From contig NW_024466218.1 in the NCBI RefSeq assembly GCF_017591425.1, positions 14,584,001 through 14,648,000 on the forward strand: a stretch of DNA of 64,000 nucleotides, in the 5' to 3' direction. This DNA is from Ochotona curzoniae. Its lineage: Eukaryota; Chordata; Mammalia; Lagomorpha; Ochotonidae. Below, in pieces: positions 44,587-54,212 of the stretch (position 1 is the stretch's first letter; every line of letters begins with the position of its first letter). The translations under genes and the position numbers were made by a program. Under the pieces are notes generated by a model, which had not been told where the DNA came from, made no database searches, and worked only from the letters and a program-made list of their open reading frames with translations.

Positions 44587-45483
44587 TTGATTAGCAGGGT
44601 TTTTTGCATGGGAGGGCATTAATTTTTAATTTTAATTTCTCAGAAATTAGGCACATAAAAGGAGTGAATGGAAAGGAGAAATGTCATTTCTGCCAACTGT
44701 GGTTAATTTCACTCACTTTACACATGTCTTTCAACTTGGAAGCGTAGAAGCATTCTCTTAGGAGAGTCCAGTTGCCTGGGCTTCAGCAAGATAACACCAG
44801 CCTTGTTTCCGTACTATTCAGGTGTCCACTTGACCAGCAGGTAGCTCATCTTCGCCAAGCTAATCAGTGTGAATGATGGTTACCGTTCTTTATGTACTTG
44901 CATCCTTACTCCAGTTTGCCTTCGTACCAACAGGGTAGGTGGGAAATCAATGAATCTATATTGACATCTAGCCAGGGAATGAAATTCACTTTCCTCCTGT
45001 TAGCTTCTTGAATGTGCCTGATAGATTTTCTTGAGCATCTTTGGACACAAACAAAGGATTCCTCACAGAGTTAGTGGCTTCTCCCACATCTAAGGGCTCT
45101 TTTCATATCCTAAGTGGGAGGAACATAGGTAGACATGCACTCCAGAAGGTGCAGTTGTACTAGATTTTAGCATCCTGGGGAGACTTAGACACCGGTTTTC
45201 ACTGGAATTCTTTAAATTATAGGGTTCTTAGTACTTTTGCTTGCACATGTATAAAGTGCTTAAGTCTCGCATCCATCATTGTTGTACTACATTCTAATAA
45301 CATTGCCTCCTCTTAAATTCAAGTCCCACAAAGCAGGGAAGACCTAATACATTATAATAAAATGCCCTGCAACATAGAAAGACAACACCTAACTCACCAG
45401 AGATGATCTTGAGTCTTTATGCTCCAATGAAAGCAAAACAGAAATTTAGGTGAAGTTCAGAGTTCTTAATCATATGTAGTGTT

Positions 45484-46120
45484 CTTTTTTTCTTTTTTCT
45501 TTTCTTTTTTTGTCCCAGCTCTCCCTCCTGATTTACACTGTTCCCAGGCACATCCATCCAACATTGTCACAATTTCCCCTTAGTTGCACCTTCTACCAGT
45601 AGCCAAAACAATGGGCATCCCCAGGGACCCACAGTACTGACTACTGTGACAAGTTTTAAGGAACAGGTCAGGAGACATGTCTTTGTCTCAGTGGGAAACT
45701 AAGGTTTCCCCTTTTCCCCTTCATATTTTTTTAAATAATTGAAGCTCACCATGCTCTCTATTCAGTTTTATAATATCCCAGGACACAAATCGACCTCATG
45801 AAATTATCTTGTTGATTTACACATCATTTGTATCTAATGCAACTCCCAAATAACTACATATTTATTAATTTAATTCATTTAGGTTTATCAGTGATTACAC
45901 AATCCTTCACTTGAATTTGCCCTTGGGGCTCTCAAGAACTGTATTGATTCTGTCCTCCACATCTATTGATTTATCTGCATATTGTTGATTTTGATCCTTA
46001 CCAGAGTTTGTTTGAGATTCCCACTGTATGTTTAATTCTATCTTCACTGGAGTGATTGATGAAAATGTATACTTTAAAAATCAATCAAAATTATTTTTTT
46101 ATCATTTATAATTTCCAATA
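45484..46120 (-). mobile_element. Possible LINE-1 3' end, minus strand
   Basis: A T-rich run (45,484-45,512) is followed by CCCAGCTCTCCCTCCTGATT, which in reverse is a G-rich stretch ahead of a poly-A tail, as in L1 3' ends. The downstream few hundred bases (CACAATTTCCCCTTAGTTGC; TTGAATTTGCCCTTGGGGCT; ATTGATTTATCTGCATATTG) are coherent but I could not match them to a named family. The extent is uncertain. It could be another retroposed sequence. Confidence 0.3.
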
Positions 46121-46154
46121 CAGGCAGAAATTTTAAAATGAAATAGAGCTTTAA

Positions 46155-46197
46155 GATCCTAAGGTCTTAAGGCAGGATCCTAAGGATCCTAAGGCAG
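46155..46197. repeat. 21/22-bp imperfect tandem repeat built on GGATCCTAAGG
   Basis: Unit 1 (46,155-46,175) and unit 2 (46,176-46,197) both begin GATCCTAAGG and end TAAGGCAG, differing only in the middle (TCT versus ATCC). Unit 2 itself contains GATCCTAAG twice. It directly precedes the truncated SINE and may reflect slippage at its insertion site. Confidence 0.85.
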
Positions 46198-46272
46198 ATT
46201 TATAGAGAGACAGAAAAATAGGAAAGGATAGAGAGAGAGAGATCTTTCATCTGCTGATTCTTTTCCCAAAAA
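46192..46272 (-). mobile_element. 3' fragment of a C SINE, minus strand
   Basis: CAGATTTATAGAGAGACAGA, GAGAGAGAGAGATCTTTCAT and CTGCTGATTCTTTTCCC correspond to the reverse of the C SINE 3' end only. The remaining two-thirds are absent. It is the first trace of a C SINE after about 15 kb without any. Confidence 0.65.
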
Positions 46273-46670
46273 ATATACTAGTTATAAACTATTTCTTTGT
46301 GATTGTTTGCTTACTTTTCACTGCTTATTAACAATGAAAGAGATTATTTATTTATCCAATGGTTTTCAAGTCAAAACGATAGGGTTTCTTGTTCACTGAC
46401 CATTCTATACCTGTATGACAGGAAGTATTGGTAATACTTTGCCATCTTACAATTTGTGATCCATCATGCTAGACTGGCCTTCTAGACCCTTCCCACTACC
46501 AAGCATCTTCCAGGGCTTGGGGTTGCCCATACTCACAGAATTCTCTCAAATTCATCTGCTCAGTACATTGTTCCTCTGGCACTTTTGATCGGGCTAGCTG
46601 ACTGTCAATGGTAAAGAGTCAATGCCTGTCGCTGAGGAGACTCTGATAGACCACATACATCAGATCTCTT

Positions 46671-46673
<3 letters not shown>
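46273..46673. other. Unique non-coding DNA
   Basis: No gene or repeat family recognised. A GC-balanced patch lies at 46,470-46,640. Confidence 0.5.

Positions 46674-46719
<46 letters not shown>
46674..46719 (+). repeat. (GA)23 microsatellite
   Basis: Forty-six bases of uninterrupted GA. It is long and perfect and therefore likely to vary in length between individuals. Purine-only on one strand. Confidence 0.97.
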
Positions 46720-46721
<2 letters not shown>

Positions 46722-46964
46722 CAAGATCCCCAGGACCCAGTGATTCACCTGTAGTTCTTAAGTAATGAAGGCAGAGGCAAGGTCAGAACAGAGGGTTCCT
46801 TGCATTCAGTTCAGAGCTTTCTACCACAGAACAGGTGCACAGTGACTTCAGGATTCTAGCAACAATATATTTAATATTTTTAACGGGTTTGGTTATTATA
46901 ACAAAAAGGATTTGAACCTTTTTCAGAACAGACACTCTAATCTCTCCAACTAGTCAATTTTGCC

Positions 46965-46965
<1 letters not shown>

Positions 46966-47009
<44 letters not shown>
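46966..47009 (+). repeat. (AC)22 microsatellite
   Basis: Forty-four bases of uninterrupted AC/CA, 246 bp downstream of the (GA)23 array. It is long and perfect, probably polymorphic, and prone to form Z-DNA. Confidence 0.97.
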
Positions 47010-47012
<3 letters not shown>

Positions 47013-48599
47013 AGCAGCCTGGGGACTAAAACAGGTAAATACCTAATTCGAAAAACCTCTGTGAACAAAGCAACTGAATTCTTTCAGACAATATCAGACA
47101 AAACAATAAGTGTGCTCATCCCATTTGTTGCTATTTTAGTCTGTTTGCTGTTTTTGCTTTGATTTGACTTCAGATTCTTCAATTCCCCAGTCTTCACTCG
47201 GTCTTCTGAGAAGCAGTCAAAATGCAGCAGCAGGCCTCACCTGTTTTCCTTGTAGCTGCAATCCCACAAAAATAATCATTCCCAAACTGGCAGAGCAGTC
47301 CCTCCTCCCAGAAATGGTAGCAGGGTGTATTTCTCTGAAGTTTTGTGGAAGTGGTCAGCTGCTGTCAGTACGGATTAACTAGTCTCTGAGTCACCAGGAA
47401 CATAAATCAAAGCGGGAACAGTAAAGACAGATCCTCCCCAACTAGCCTGCCCAGGAAAAGCAAACATGTCCCGCAGCCTTCTTTCATCTTCTGAGCCACA
47501 CCCACATGTGGGCAGTCAGCTCCATTAGCACAGGCGTCTTCAAAGGCTAAGGACAGCAAAGCAAGAGGAAGGAGAAAAGGGGGGGAAAGTCTTAATGACT
47601 AATTGGCAAACCATCTGTCTATATGTGTTATCTCCCTACGTTACCTTCACTATCTTCCTTTTTAAGTTCTCATTGATCTAAGCCCAAAGACATTAAAGAC
47701 GGTAATATATTCTGGTCTGTGCCTGAGCCAAGCTGTCCTAGTGGATGGAGGCTGGGCGGGCCAGTCGCCCAGACCCTTATGCTATCCATAAAGAAAACTG
47801 AGGCACACACTATACACGGTGTGATCAGGTTCACGTACTTCCTTAGAAAGAAAGTCAGCACTTAAAACTAGACATTTCGACTCCCGGCCTTATTCAGCAT
47901 TCTCACTAGGATAATATCTTATCAAAAATTATCCTCCTTTTACAGTATTTTTTTAATGCCTTTTACAGCTTCTTTTGCCACTGTCCTAGATTTAGAGCAA
48001 AGGCCTTGGTATTCATCCTCTTCTATCAAAACTTGCAATTGGAAAATGTTTTATATCTGTCTTTTACCACTTAAGATGAATGAGAATCCCGCGCCACCTT
48101 CCCTGAGGGTGTATTCATGTTCAGCCATATATTTTGTGTTGTGGAGTGGAAGATTCTGTGCCCTTGTTAAAAGATTTGGCATCAGGGCAGAGCAAGAGAA
48201 AGTGGAATGGTGTTTGACACTCTTGTCTCAGAGCAACTTTCTTGCTATTAGCGATACAAAATGCACGCATCACCTTGCCTTCCTATGTGGGGAATTGGTG
48301 AATGACTGTAAGATGCGAATGTTCAGTTTCATACGGTGGTAATTTTGTAAAATCTCCCTCGTGCAGAAGAGTATTAAGCAGTATAAGTGCAGAATAGTCT
48401 CACTTTCTCGGAGAAGATAATAAAATGTTTCCTCTCTTTCTTTTTTCATCCAAATAAATGTGTCTTCAATGTCACTGCTGTTGTCTCCATTCCGGGGTCT
48501 CTCTACTTTGTCTCAGACCTCCTGGGGACTGAGAAGAGGGAACATCTGTTTGTCTGTTTTGCTCCCTTTTTCAGAACCTGCTAAATAGGGAAGAAGCTA
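47010..48599. other. Unique DNA, locally GC-balanced
   Basis: No repeat recognised. The longest frame (plus 47,956-48,342, 128 codons) starts in AT-rich sequence and has no recognisable domain. It lacks flanking splice signals that I could defend, so I do not call it a gene. The segment 47,160-47,560 is more GC-balanced than its surroundings. Confidence 0.5.
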
Positions 48600-48960
48600 A
48601 ATTTTTAATGTTCCCGAAGCTCTCTGTGTGAAACGATGATATTGGGTTGCAATTGAAGAAGAGTTTTAAGACAGGCAATTTTATACCAACTTACATAATG
48701 CATGCCAAAGTGTGAGGCTGTTATGGAATTGCATCTGCAATTGTGAGCTGCATAATAAAGCAATAGTGCTTGAATATTATCAGATTGTAAATGGTGGAAA
48801 TGCGGTATTAAGTGTTTGTGAGGAATGAATTATGCCCTATTATATCGTAGAGACCCTGGGAGCAGTGGAAGCAGCCGGTGAATGGCGGGTTTCTCTGATT
48901 TATTAACAGGGCTAGTTGACTGGGATTATGCTTATTTTTATGTGTGGCACCATTATCAGT
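48600..48960. promoter_or_regulatory. Candidate conserved non-coding element (enhancer-like)
   Basis: A repeat-free block with the look of a deeply conserved vertebrate non-coding element. It has balanced low-complexity-free composition and closely packed AT-core motifs. It also has a perfect inverted repeat AATTGCA-TC-TGCAATT (48,727-48,742) resembling paired C/EBP- or POU-type half-sites, a nearby GCTGCATAATAAAG, and CpG-containing patches (GAAACGATGATATTG; ATATCGTAGAGACC; GCAGCCGGTGAATGGCGGG). Conservation cannot be judged from one genome, so this is inference from texture only. Confidence 0.3.
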
Positions 48961-49792
48961 TCTGAGACTCTACCATAAGAGGACACATAGAGTGAGGAGG
49001 GATAATAGTTGCATGCCTCCCATCCCACATGCCTTAGCACCTGGAACATCTAGCATTACTTAGCTTTCTTTGGAAGGAAACAAGTAAGAAAGAAATAGAT
49101 AAAAAATGAAAATGGATCTCTATGCATGAGCAAGTGAGTTTAGAACAAAGCTGAAGATGTGAGGAAACACTTGGAGACTATCAGTACGGATGCAGAATGT
49201 GCCCATTTGCATGATGGCAGGAATAGGTACAATGGTCAGGAGCTGTGGAAGAAAGAGCTCGCACCATAATATAGGAAGAGTGCATGGCTCGAAGAGTGAT
49301 AAAACAGAGAAATAGATTCCTAAAAGTAATTGACATTCCAGAACTAGAATAAGCCCAGCCCTAGTGGCACAGATGTCGACAAAAGGTCAGAATGAAGAAA
49401 CTGAAGAGCAGGTTGCTGTTTATTTCTGGATATTTTGTGGCTTGTAGAATATGTGTCTATTGAATGCAAGTGTTTCATCTTAATTACAAAATTCTGAATC
49501 TTGTGACAGTGTTGGAGACCTGGGGCATCAAACCTGCAGTAGTTTTTACATGTTTTCAACCAACAATTAGGTGAAACCATTCCATCAAGTGATGGGAATG
49601 TGAAGCATCAGACAAAATCCCCCTGTGAGAATGTAAAGTATTATATGTAATTTAACAATAGTAGAGAAAAGGTGCACACACAAGGCAGGGACCCTTCTTT
49701 CTACCTTCAGGATATAGTTTCATCAGAAACTACGTACATACCAATCCAAATACTGGTGTTATGTTCTAATAAGCCCGTTGAATGTTGGAAAT
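48961..49792. other. Unique non-coding DNA
   Basis: No gene or repeat recognised. A short AAGCCCAGCCCTAGTGGCAC string at about 49,351 resembles the head of a C SINE, but nothing after it continues the match. The 78-codon minus frame at 49,344-49,580 is unsupported. Confidence 0.5.
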
Positions 49793-50083
49793 ACTGGGGC
49801 TTATGTGATAGCTCAATGAACTAATCTACCTTTAAGCACCACGATCCCATATGAGCTCTTTCTAGTGTCCCAGATGCTCTGCTTCCAATCAAGCTCTCTG
49901 CTCATGGCCTGGGAAAGCAGCTAAAAATGGGCCAAGTGCACACTGTACCCATGAATGACCCAGAAAAAACTCATGGCTCCATACTTCAGATGAGCTCAGC
50001 TCCAGCCATTGCAGTCATTTCTCTGTTTGTCTCTCTTGCTTTCTGTAAATTGGCCTTTCCAATAAAAATATTTTTTTAAAGAA
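49793..50083 (+). mobile_element. C SINE, plus strand
   Basis: CTTATGTGATAGCTCAATGA (A-box region), CACGATCCCATATGAGCTCT, TCCAATCAAGCTCTCTGCTC, ATGGCCTGGGAAAGCAGCTA, CTCCATACTTCAGATGAGCT, CAGCTCCAGCCATTGCAGTC and GGCCTTTCCAATAAAAATAT. The copy lacks the 'GGGGAGTGAA' block, and the 'TGGGAGACC' block is degenerate. Confidence 0.88.
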
Positions 50084-50999
50084 AATACCTTAAGCTGAGA
50101 ATGCATTTAAGATTCTTAAAGTCCACAATATCATAGCTCAGCAACAGTACATGCTGTGGAATATCTGGTGCCTTCTCTTTTGATTGTGGAGATCATGAGA
50201 GAGCATCAAGCCACATATGGTTAAATGGGCATGGGTCAAAATTCAAAATGTGACATATGATTTCTACTTAGAGCATATTACTTTTGCACTACTGCAACTT
50301 TGAAAGAGCTTAAGCTCAAGCATAATATACCAAGAATCATTGGTATATCAAGATCCACACATACCTTAGGTGATTTAGCACAATTAACATCTAAAACTGG
50401 AGCAGCAATCTGAGCTAGGTTATAGACTGCTCCCACAAAAATAAAAACAAAACGAAACAAAAACCTGAAGTTGTCCAACATATGTTGTCTTTTGGGAGAA
50501 AGGTGGAGCAGGGCATTCCCAGAGCTCATAGTATAGGTAGCCTGGCTGCAAACTTCCCCATTTCTCAACCACAGTCCTTTGCTGAGCACTGGAAAAAGAT
50601 AGAGGATCCAAGGTAACTACAATAAATTAGAGCACCAGGGCAAAAAAGCAAAGCTACTAATGCTCAATGAAACGAATGGGCTTTCATACTTAGAAAATGG
50701 GATAGTAAAAACTCCACATCCCCTATGTGTAACTCTACCCAGCCATCAATAGAAACCACAATGATGTAGCCTGTTTTTTATTCCTTGGAATCTGTTGCAG
50801 AAGACACAGCATTACCGGAGAAACATTAGCTCACAATTAAGAAGACAAACTCATCCGAGCATAACCAAATATCTTTGGAGAGCCACACCATGGAGAAGAG
50901 GCACAAACCTCCATGAAGAAAGAATATAAATATTCACAGAAATATACATATATTTTCATGGATAAACTGTATAATGAAAATTAGTATGCCAGGAAGTGA
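50084..50999. other. Diverged non-coding DNA, probably old retroposed sequence
   Basis: Apart from the fragment listed at 50,225-50,345, I cannot assign this stretch. From about 50,640 it may be the upstream part of the L1-like 3' end at 51,000-51,330. The minus 103-codon frame (50,278-50,589) overlaps the ancient repeat and shows no domain. Confidence 0.4.
50225..50345 (+). mobile_element. Possible ancient eutherian repeat fragment, family not named
   Basis: TGGGTCAAAATTCAAAATGT, GATTTCTACTTAGAGCATAT, TACTTTTGCACTACTGCAAC and TTTGAAAGAGCTTAAGCTCA parallel a series I recall from old eutherian repeats ('caaaattcgaagtatggttt', 'ctactgaatgcgtat', 'cactttcgcaccatcgtaaa', 'gtcgaaaaatcgtaagtcga'). 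I cannot give the class (DNA element or LINE tail). Confidence 0.35.
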
Positions 51000-51330
51000 A
51001 GATAAACTGGTGTAGGCATCTCTACTCCTGGAAATGGAAGGACTTCCAGTGAAATAGTTAAACATAGCTGGGGAGTATGATACGATATTTTCTATTTTTC
51101 TCTATACCTACAATGTCATGATCCACTTAACTTAAATAACAGACGATTAAACTTGTTACACTTTCTAAAGTTCTACACTGCTGTGATTATATGCGGGAAA
51201 TGGTGGAAGAGGAAAATAGGAAGGCAGATATCAGAGGGTAAAGGGGAAATACCAATGCCTACAAAACTGTAGCACAGAGAATAACGAAAATAACTTAAAA
51301 ATGGAAGAAAGAAACAATAAATGGAATAAG
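51000..51330 (+). mobile_element. Probable LINE-1 3' terminus, plus strand
   Basis: A purine-rich run (GGAAATGGTGGAAGAGGAAA, then TCAGAGGGTAAAGGGGAAAT) followed by ACCAATGCCTACAAAACTGT and AGCACAGAGAATAACGAAAA has the same order as the L1 end at 8,270-8,340 (G-rich run, CAGAGCCTATGAAA, TCATAAAATG, A-rich). It is older and more diverged. The 5' limit is unknown. Confidence 0.45.
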
Positions 51331-52412
51331 CAACACATTCACTGAGAGACATGTGGGAACATCAGGACATGGGTGTTGTATCATGCCTAACTCAAGTCTG
51401 AAAGAATTGCTAGCTTGTGCCTTCCGGAAGTGATGTCAGTGAATCAGAGAAAGCCATGTAGATTCAGAAAGAGCACTGAGAACCAAGTCAGTGAGAAGAG
51501 CACTGATTAGAAAAATCAGCGTGGAACTACAATCACATATGGAATTGACTTTAGGGAATATCACTAAATATGCAGCAATTATGTATTAAAGAATACGTTT
51601 TGCACATGTTCTATATTCATAACATTCTTTGTTTCCCCCCTTTTTCTTCTCTGAGCTTGGAATTACACAGAGATCTTAATTCCCAGAAATGCTGTTGTGT
51701 GCATCATCACATTGCTTAGAAGTTTATTTCATTTTTTTAATTATATTTTAATACCATAGAGTTTATAAACTCCTAAAAGAAGATAGTGTAGCAATGCATT
51801 GATTTGATTGATGCAGTAACAAGAAGCATTTTGAAGGAGTTCGTAAGATAATTAAATGAAACAAAATCGTTCTCTGTGCTAGCTTGTGCAGCAGACACCA
51901 GGGCCTTACGAAGCAGGGAAGATGGGTCTGATGAGGAAGCACACAAAGAATTAATTAAATATATATATGTATATATATATGCTGCAAAGGAGAAGAAAAG
52001 CCTGAGATTCCAGAAACCTCTACTAGTTTGCGGACAGGGAAATCATCTAATTCACAGATGTATGGGCCAAAATGATGACCCTGTGAAAAATGAACACTAT
52101 CAAACATTGTCCTTGATCCTCAGTTGTACTGTGGTTAACTGAAAATAGCTGACATGAGATAAATCTATCACTACCTCAAATGTAATAAGCACAAATACGT
52201 GAGCGGGTCCCAGCACCACATCATAGGGCAAAGGAGGAAAGGGAGGACACAACAAAATGAAGGTCACGTGGTGCAGATTCAGAGGGATACTATGTGCTCA
52301 GTATCACTAAAAAGGTCATATGTACAACTTCGCTGTGAAGCAATGGTACAAATATAAACACATTCCTAAAACTGTAATGCGGTAAGAGTTTGATCTTTAC
52401 TGAAAATAGCTT
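51331..52412. other. AT-rich non-coding DNA
   Basis: No gene or repeat family recognised. An (AT)n-like patch lies at about 51,957-51,981. The 88-codon plus frame at 51,876-52,142 runs through that patch and is not credible. Confidence 0.5.
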
Positions 52413-52429
52413 AGAAAGTAAATAGAATT

Positions 52430-52756
52430 GGGCCTGGTGCGATAGCATAGTGGCTAAAGTCCTTGCTTTGCACATACGGGGATCCCACATGAGCACTGGT
52501 TCTAATCCCGGGCGACCCCACTTCCCATCCAGCTCCCTGCTTGTGGTCTGGGAAAGCAGTTGAGGATTGCCCACCTGCGTGGGAGACCTGGAAGCGCTCC
52601 TGGATCCTGGCTCCTGGCTTCAGATTGGCTCAGCTCCGGGCCTTGCTGCTGCTTGGGGTGTGAACAATGGGAAGGAAGATCTTCCTCTCTGTTTCTCCTC
52701 CTCTCTGTATTTCTGCCTTTCCAATAACAATAAATAAATCTTAAAAAAAAAAAAAG
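52430..52756 (+). mobile_element. Full-length C SINE with perfect 15-bp target-site duplication
   Basis: GGGCCTGGTGCGATAGCATA, CTAAAGTCCTTGCTTTGCAC, B box GGTTCTAATCC (52,498-52,508), CCCATCCAGCTCCCTGCTTG, GTCTGGGAAAGCAGTTGAGG, GCGTGGGAGACCTGGAAGCG and TTTCCAATAACAATAAATAA, then an A-rich tail. AGAAAGTAAATAGAA occurs exactly at 52,413-52,427 and again at 52,757-52,771, bracketing the element. Relative to the copy at 26,341 it lacks the 'AAGCCTTGGGACCCTGCA' block and has a doubled CCTGG segment (GATCCTGGCTCCTGGCTTC). The exact duplication implies a fairly recent insertion. Confidence 0.97.
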
Positions 52757-52916
52757 AGAAAGTAAATAGAACTTAAAAAGTCACAGAAAAGTGGATGAAA
52801 TAGAAATAATCACAGATGAACAATCAACAAAACTCACTGACATTCAGTGTCTTAAAATGACACTAAAGTGTCATAAAAATGAAAATGAAGTATATGAAGT
52901 AGAAAGAAAATAAAAC
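52757..52916. repeat. Short spacer containing a perfect 8-bp inverted repeat
   Basis: After the duplication, this unique spacer holds ATGACACT-AA-AGTGTCAT at 52,857-52,874, a perfect palindrome with a two-base centre. No function is inferred. Confidence 0.8.
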
Positions 52917-53212
52917 ATTTAGGCCAGAACAGCAGGTTAAGCTGCTCCTGGAGATGTCAGAATCCCATGTTGGAGAGCCAGTGTGCCACGTGCTCGGTCT
53001 ACCTGATCCGGCTTCCTAACAGCGTGTCTGGGAAAAGAGCAGAGGAGGGCTGTGTGCGCCATGTAGGCGACCATCGACGAGTCCCCGACTCCCGATCGCT
53101 GCTTGTTCCATGCTGTGGCTGCTGAGTGCGCTTAGGGAGTGAAGTAGGAGACAGAGGGTGCAGGTATCTCTGTTACTTTACCTTTCAAGCAACTCTCATT
53201 AAAACAATAATA
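52917..53212 (+). mobile_element. Older C SINE, plus strand
   Basis: ACATTTAGGCCAGAACAGCA, GGTTAAGCTGCTCCTGGAGA, GTCAGAATCCCATGTTGGAG, CTGATCCGGCTTCCTAACAG, GTGTCTGGGAAAAGAGCAGA, CTGTGGCTGCTGAGTGCGCT and AGGGAGTGAAGTAGGAGACA, then a CTTTCAAGCAACTCTCATTA end. CpGs such as CGACCATCGACGAG are present. It is an older subfamily than the copy at 52,430. Confidence 0.82.
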
Positions 53213-53217
53213 ACCGC

Positions 53218-53522
53218 AGAGAGGCGTCTGTGCTAAGGCACGGTGAGTAACGACTCCACCTTTAACACTGCCAACCCATAGAGGTACCAGTTCTTGTCAT
53301 GGTTGCCCCATTTCCGATCCTGTTCCCTGAATTGAATATCGGCAGAATATGGCCCGAGAGGATGGCTGCTACTCTCACATGAGAGACCAGGAAGCAGCCT
53401 CTGGCTCCTTGCTGTGGCTTCGTCTGCTTGCAGTAAGAACAGTCACTTGGGGATTGAAGCAGCAGATGAAAGCTCTCTCTGTCTGGATTTTTTTCTCTGT
53501 AACACTGCATTTCAGATGAATG
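53218..53522 (+). mobile_element. Older C SINE, plus strand, abutting the previous one
   Basis: AGAGGCGTCTGTGCTAAGGC, AACCCATAGAGGTACCAGTT, TTGCCCCATTTCCGATCCTG, GAGAGGATGGCTGCTACTCT, CACATGAGAGACCAGGAAGC, TGGCTCCTTGCTGTGGCTTC, ACTTGGGGATTGAAGCAGCA and GCTCTCTCTGTCTGGATTTT. Only a few bases separate it from the SINE that ends at about 53,212. The two probably inserted into each other's A-rich tail region. Confidence 0.82.
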
Positions 53523-54084
53523 ATCTTTTGTTTTTGGTGTTGTTTCATTTTCTTAAAACCAGGAAAATAATTTAAACAGCTTTAAAGAAAATGGAAATGG
53601 AGATTAAGCTTAAAGATAAAGAGAATTATTAAATGAAAAATAATTAAAAATGAAGAAGTCATAAATATCTAATATCAAAGATATAATTTAACCAAAGCGT
53701 AATTGATTTAAAGAGAATTGCTTTAACATATCATCCTACGAAAAGGAACACTGAGTGACCAACACTGAACTGCCTCAGAAAATATGGCAGTGAAATTGAA
53801 GGATAAGTAAAACAACAACAACGAACAAAAACAAAAAAGTTGGGGTATCCACAAAAATAAATCACTTCTTAAAGGAAAATCCATAGCAACCACCAGTACA
53901 AAAGGATACCTGAGGATAAGAATTACCAATTCCCTATGGAAATAAGAGATCCTGAAGGTTTTATATCCAAATCAGAGGTCAATCAGTTAGAACACCAAGT
54001 GAAAAATGTGAAGAAATGTGGTGTATAGGAGAGCTACCCCTATGAAACCATTTGTGAAACTTCTAGTTCAAGATCACAACCAAT
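53523..54084. other. A-rich non-coding DNA, unassigned
   Basis: A-rich on the plus strand, with a CAACAACAACAACG patch at about 53,811. Its texture resembles L1 sense-strand sequence, and it lies upstream of an L1 ORF2 segment, but I found no codon-level match. Confidence 0.4.
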
Positions 54085-54212
54085 AGTGGACATTGGTTTA
54101 GTAAGACATTGCTAAAGATATCTGTGCCAATATTAGAGTATTGGTTTCAGGTCCTTACTGTGATTACAATTCAACATTTCCCTAATATATACTCTGAGAA
54201 GTAGCAGTGATC
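54085..54212 (+). mobile_element. Possible 5' half of an old C SINE, left flank of the LTR
   Basis: GGACATTGGTTTAGTAAGAC, GATATCTGTGCCAATATTAG, AGTATTGGTTTCAGGTCCTT and TGATTACAATTCAACATTTC parallel the head, middle and B-box region of an older C SINE. The final bases (CTCTGAGAAGTAGCAGTGAT) fit both the SINE and, alternatively, the L1 ORF2 codons expected just upstream of the sequence at 54,968. The element stops where the LTR begins and does not resume after it, so the arrangement is not a simple nested insertion. Confidence 0.45.

Larger units (their letters stand above)
41841..45483. other. AT-rich unique DNA with two short hairpins
   Basis: No C SINE, L1 or gene recognised in about 3.6 kb. 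A CT-rich patch lies at about 42,204-42,246. Frames of 60-96 codons (for example 42,507-42,746 plus and 44,016-44,306 minus) have no recognisable domain. Weak L2-like strings at about 45,318-45,378 (CCACAAAGCAGGGAAGACCT, AATGCCCTGCAACATAG) may be a fossil L2 end. Two perfect inverted repeats are listed separately. Confidence 0.5.

Noticed and set aside
46674..47009. Repeat arrays as a possible CRISPR locus
   Set aside because: They are pure dinucleotide microsatellites with no spaced repeats, and the window is mammalian nuclear DNA.
47956..48342. 128-codon plus-strand open frame in repeat-free DNA
   Set aside because: No domain, no codon bias visible and no defensible splice or promoter context. 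The length is within chance for 64 kb on six frames.
53617..54084. A-rich sequence as further L1 ORF2 or retroviral pol coding sequence
   Set aside because: No codon-level motif could be matched in any frame; A-richness alone is not evidence.
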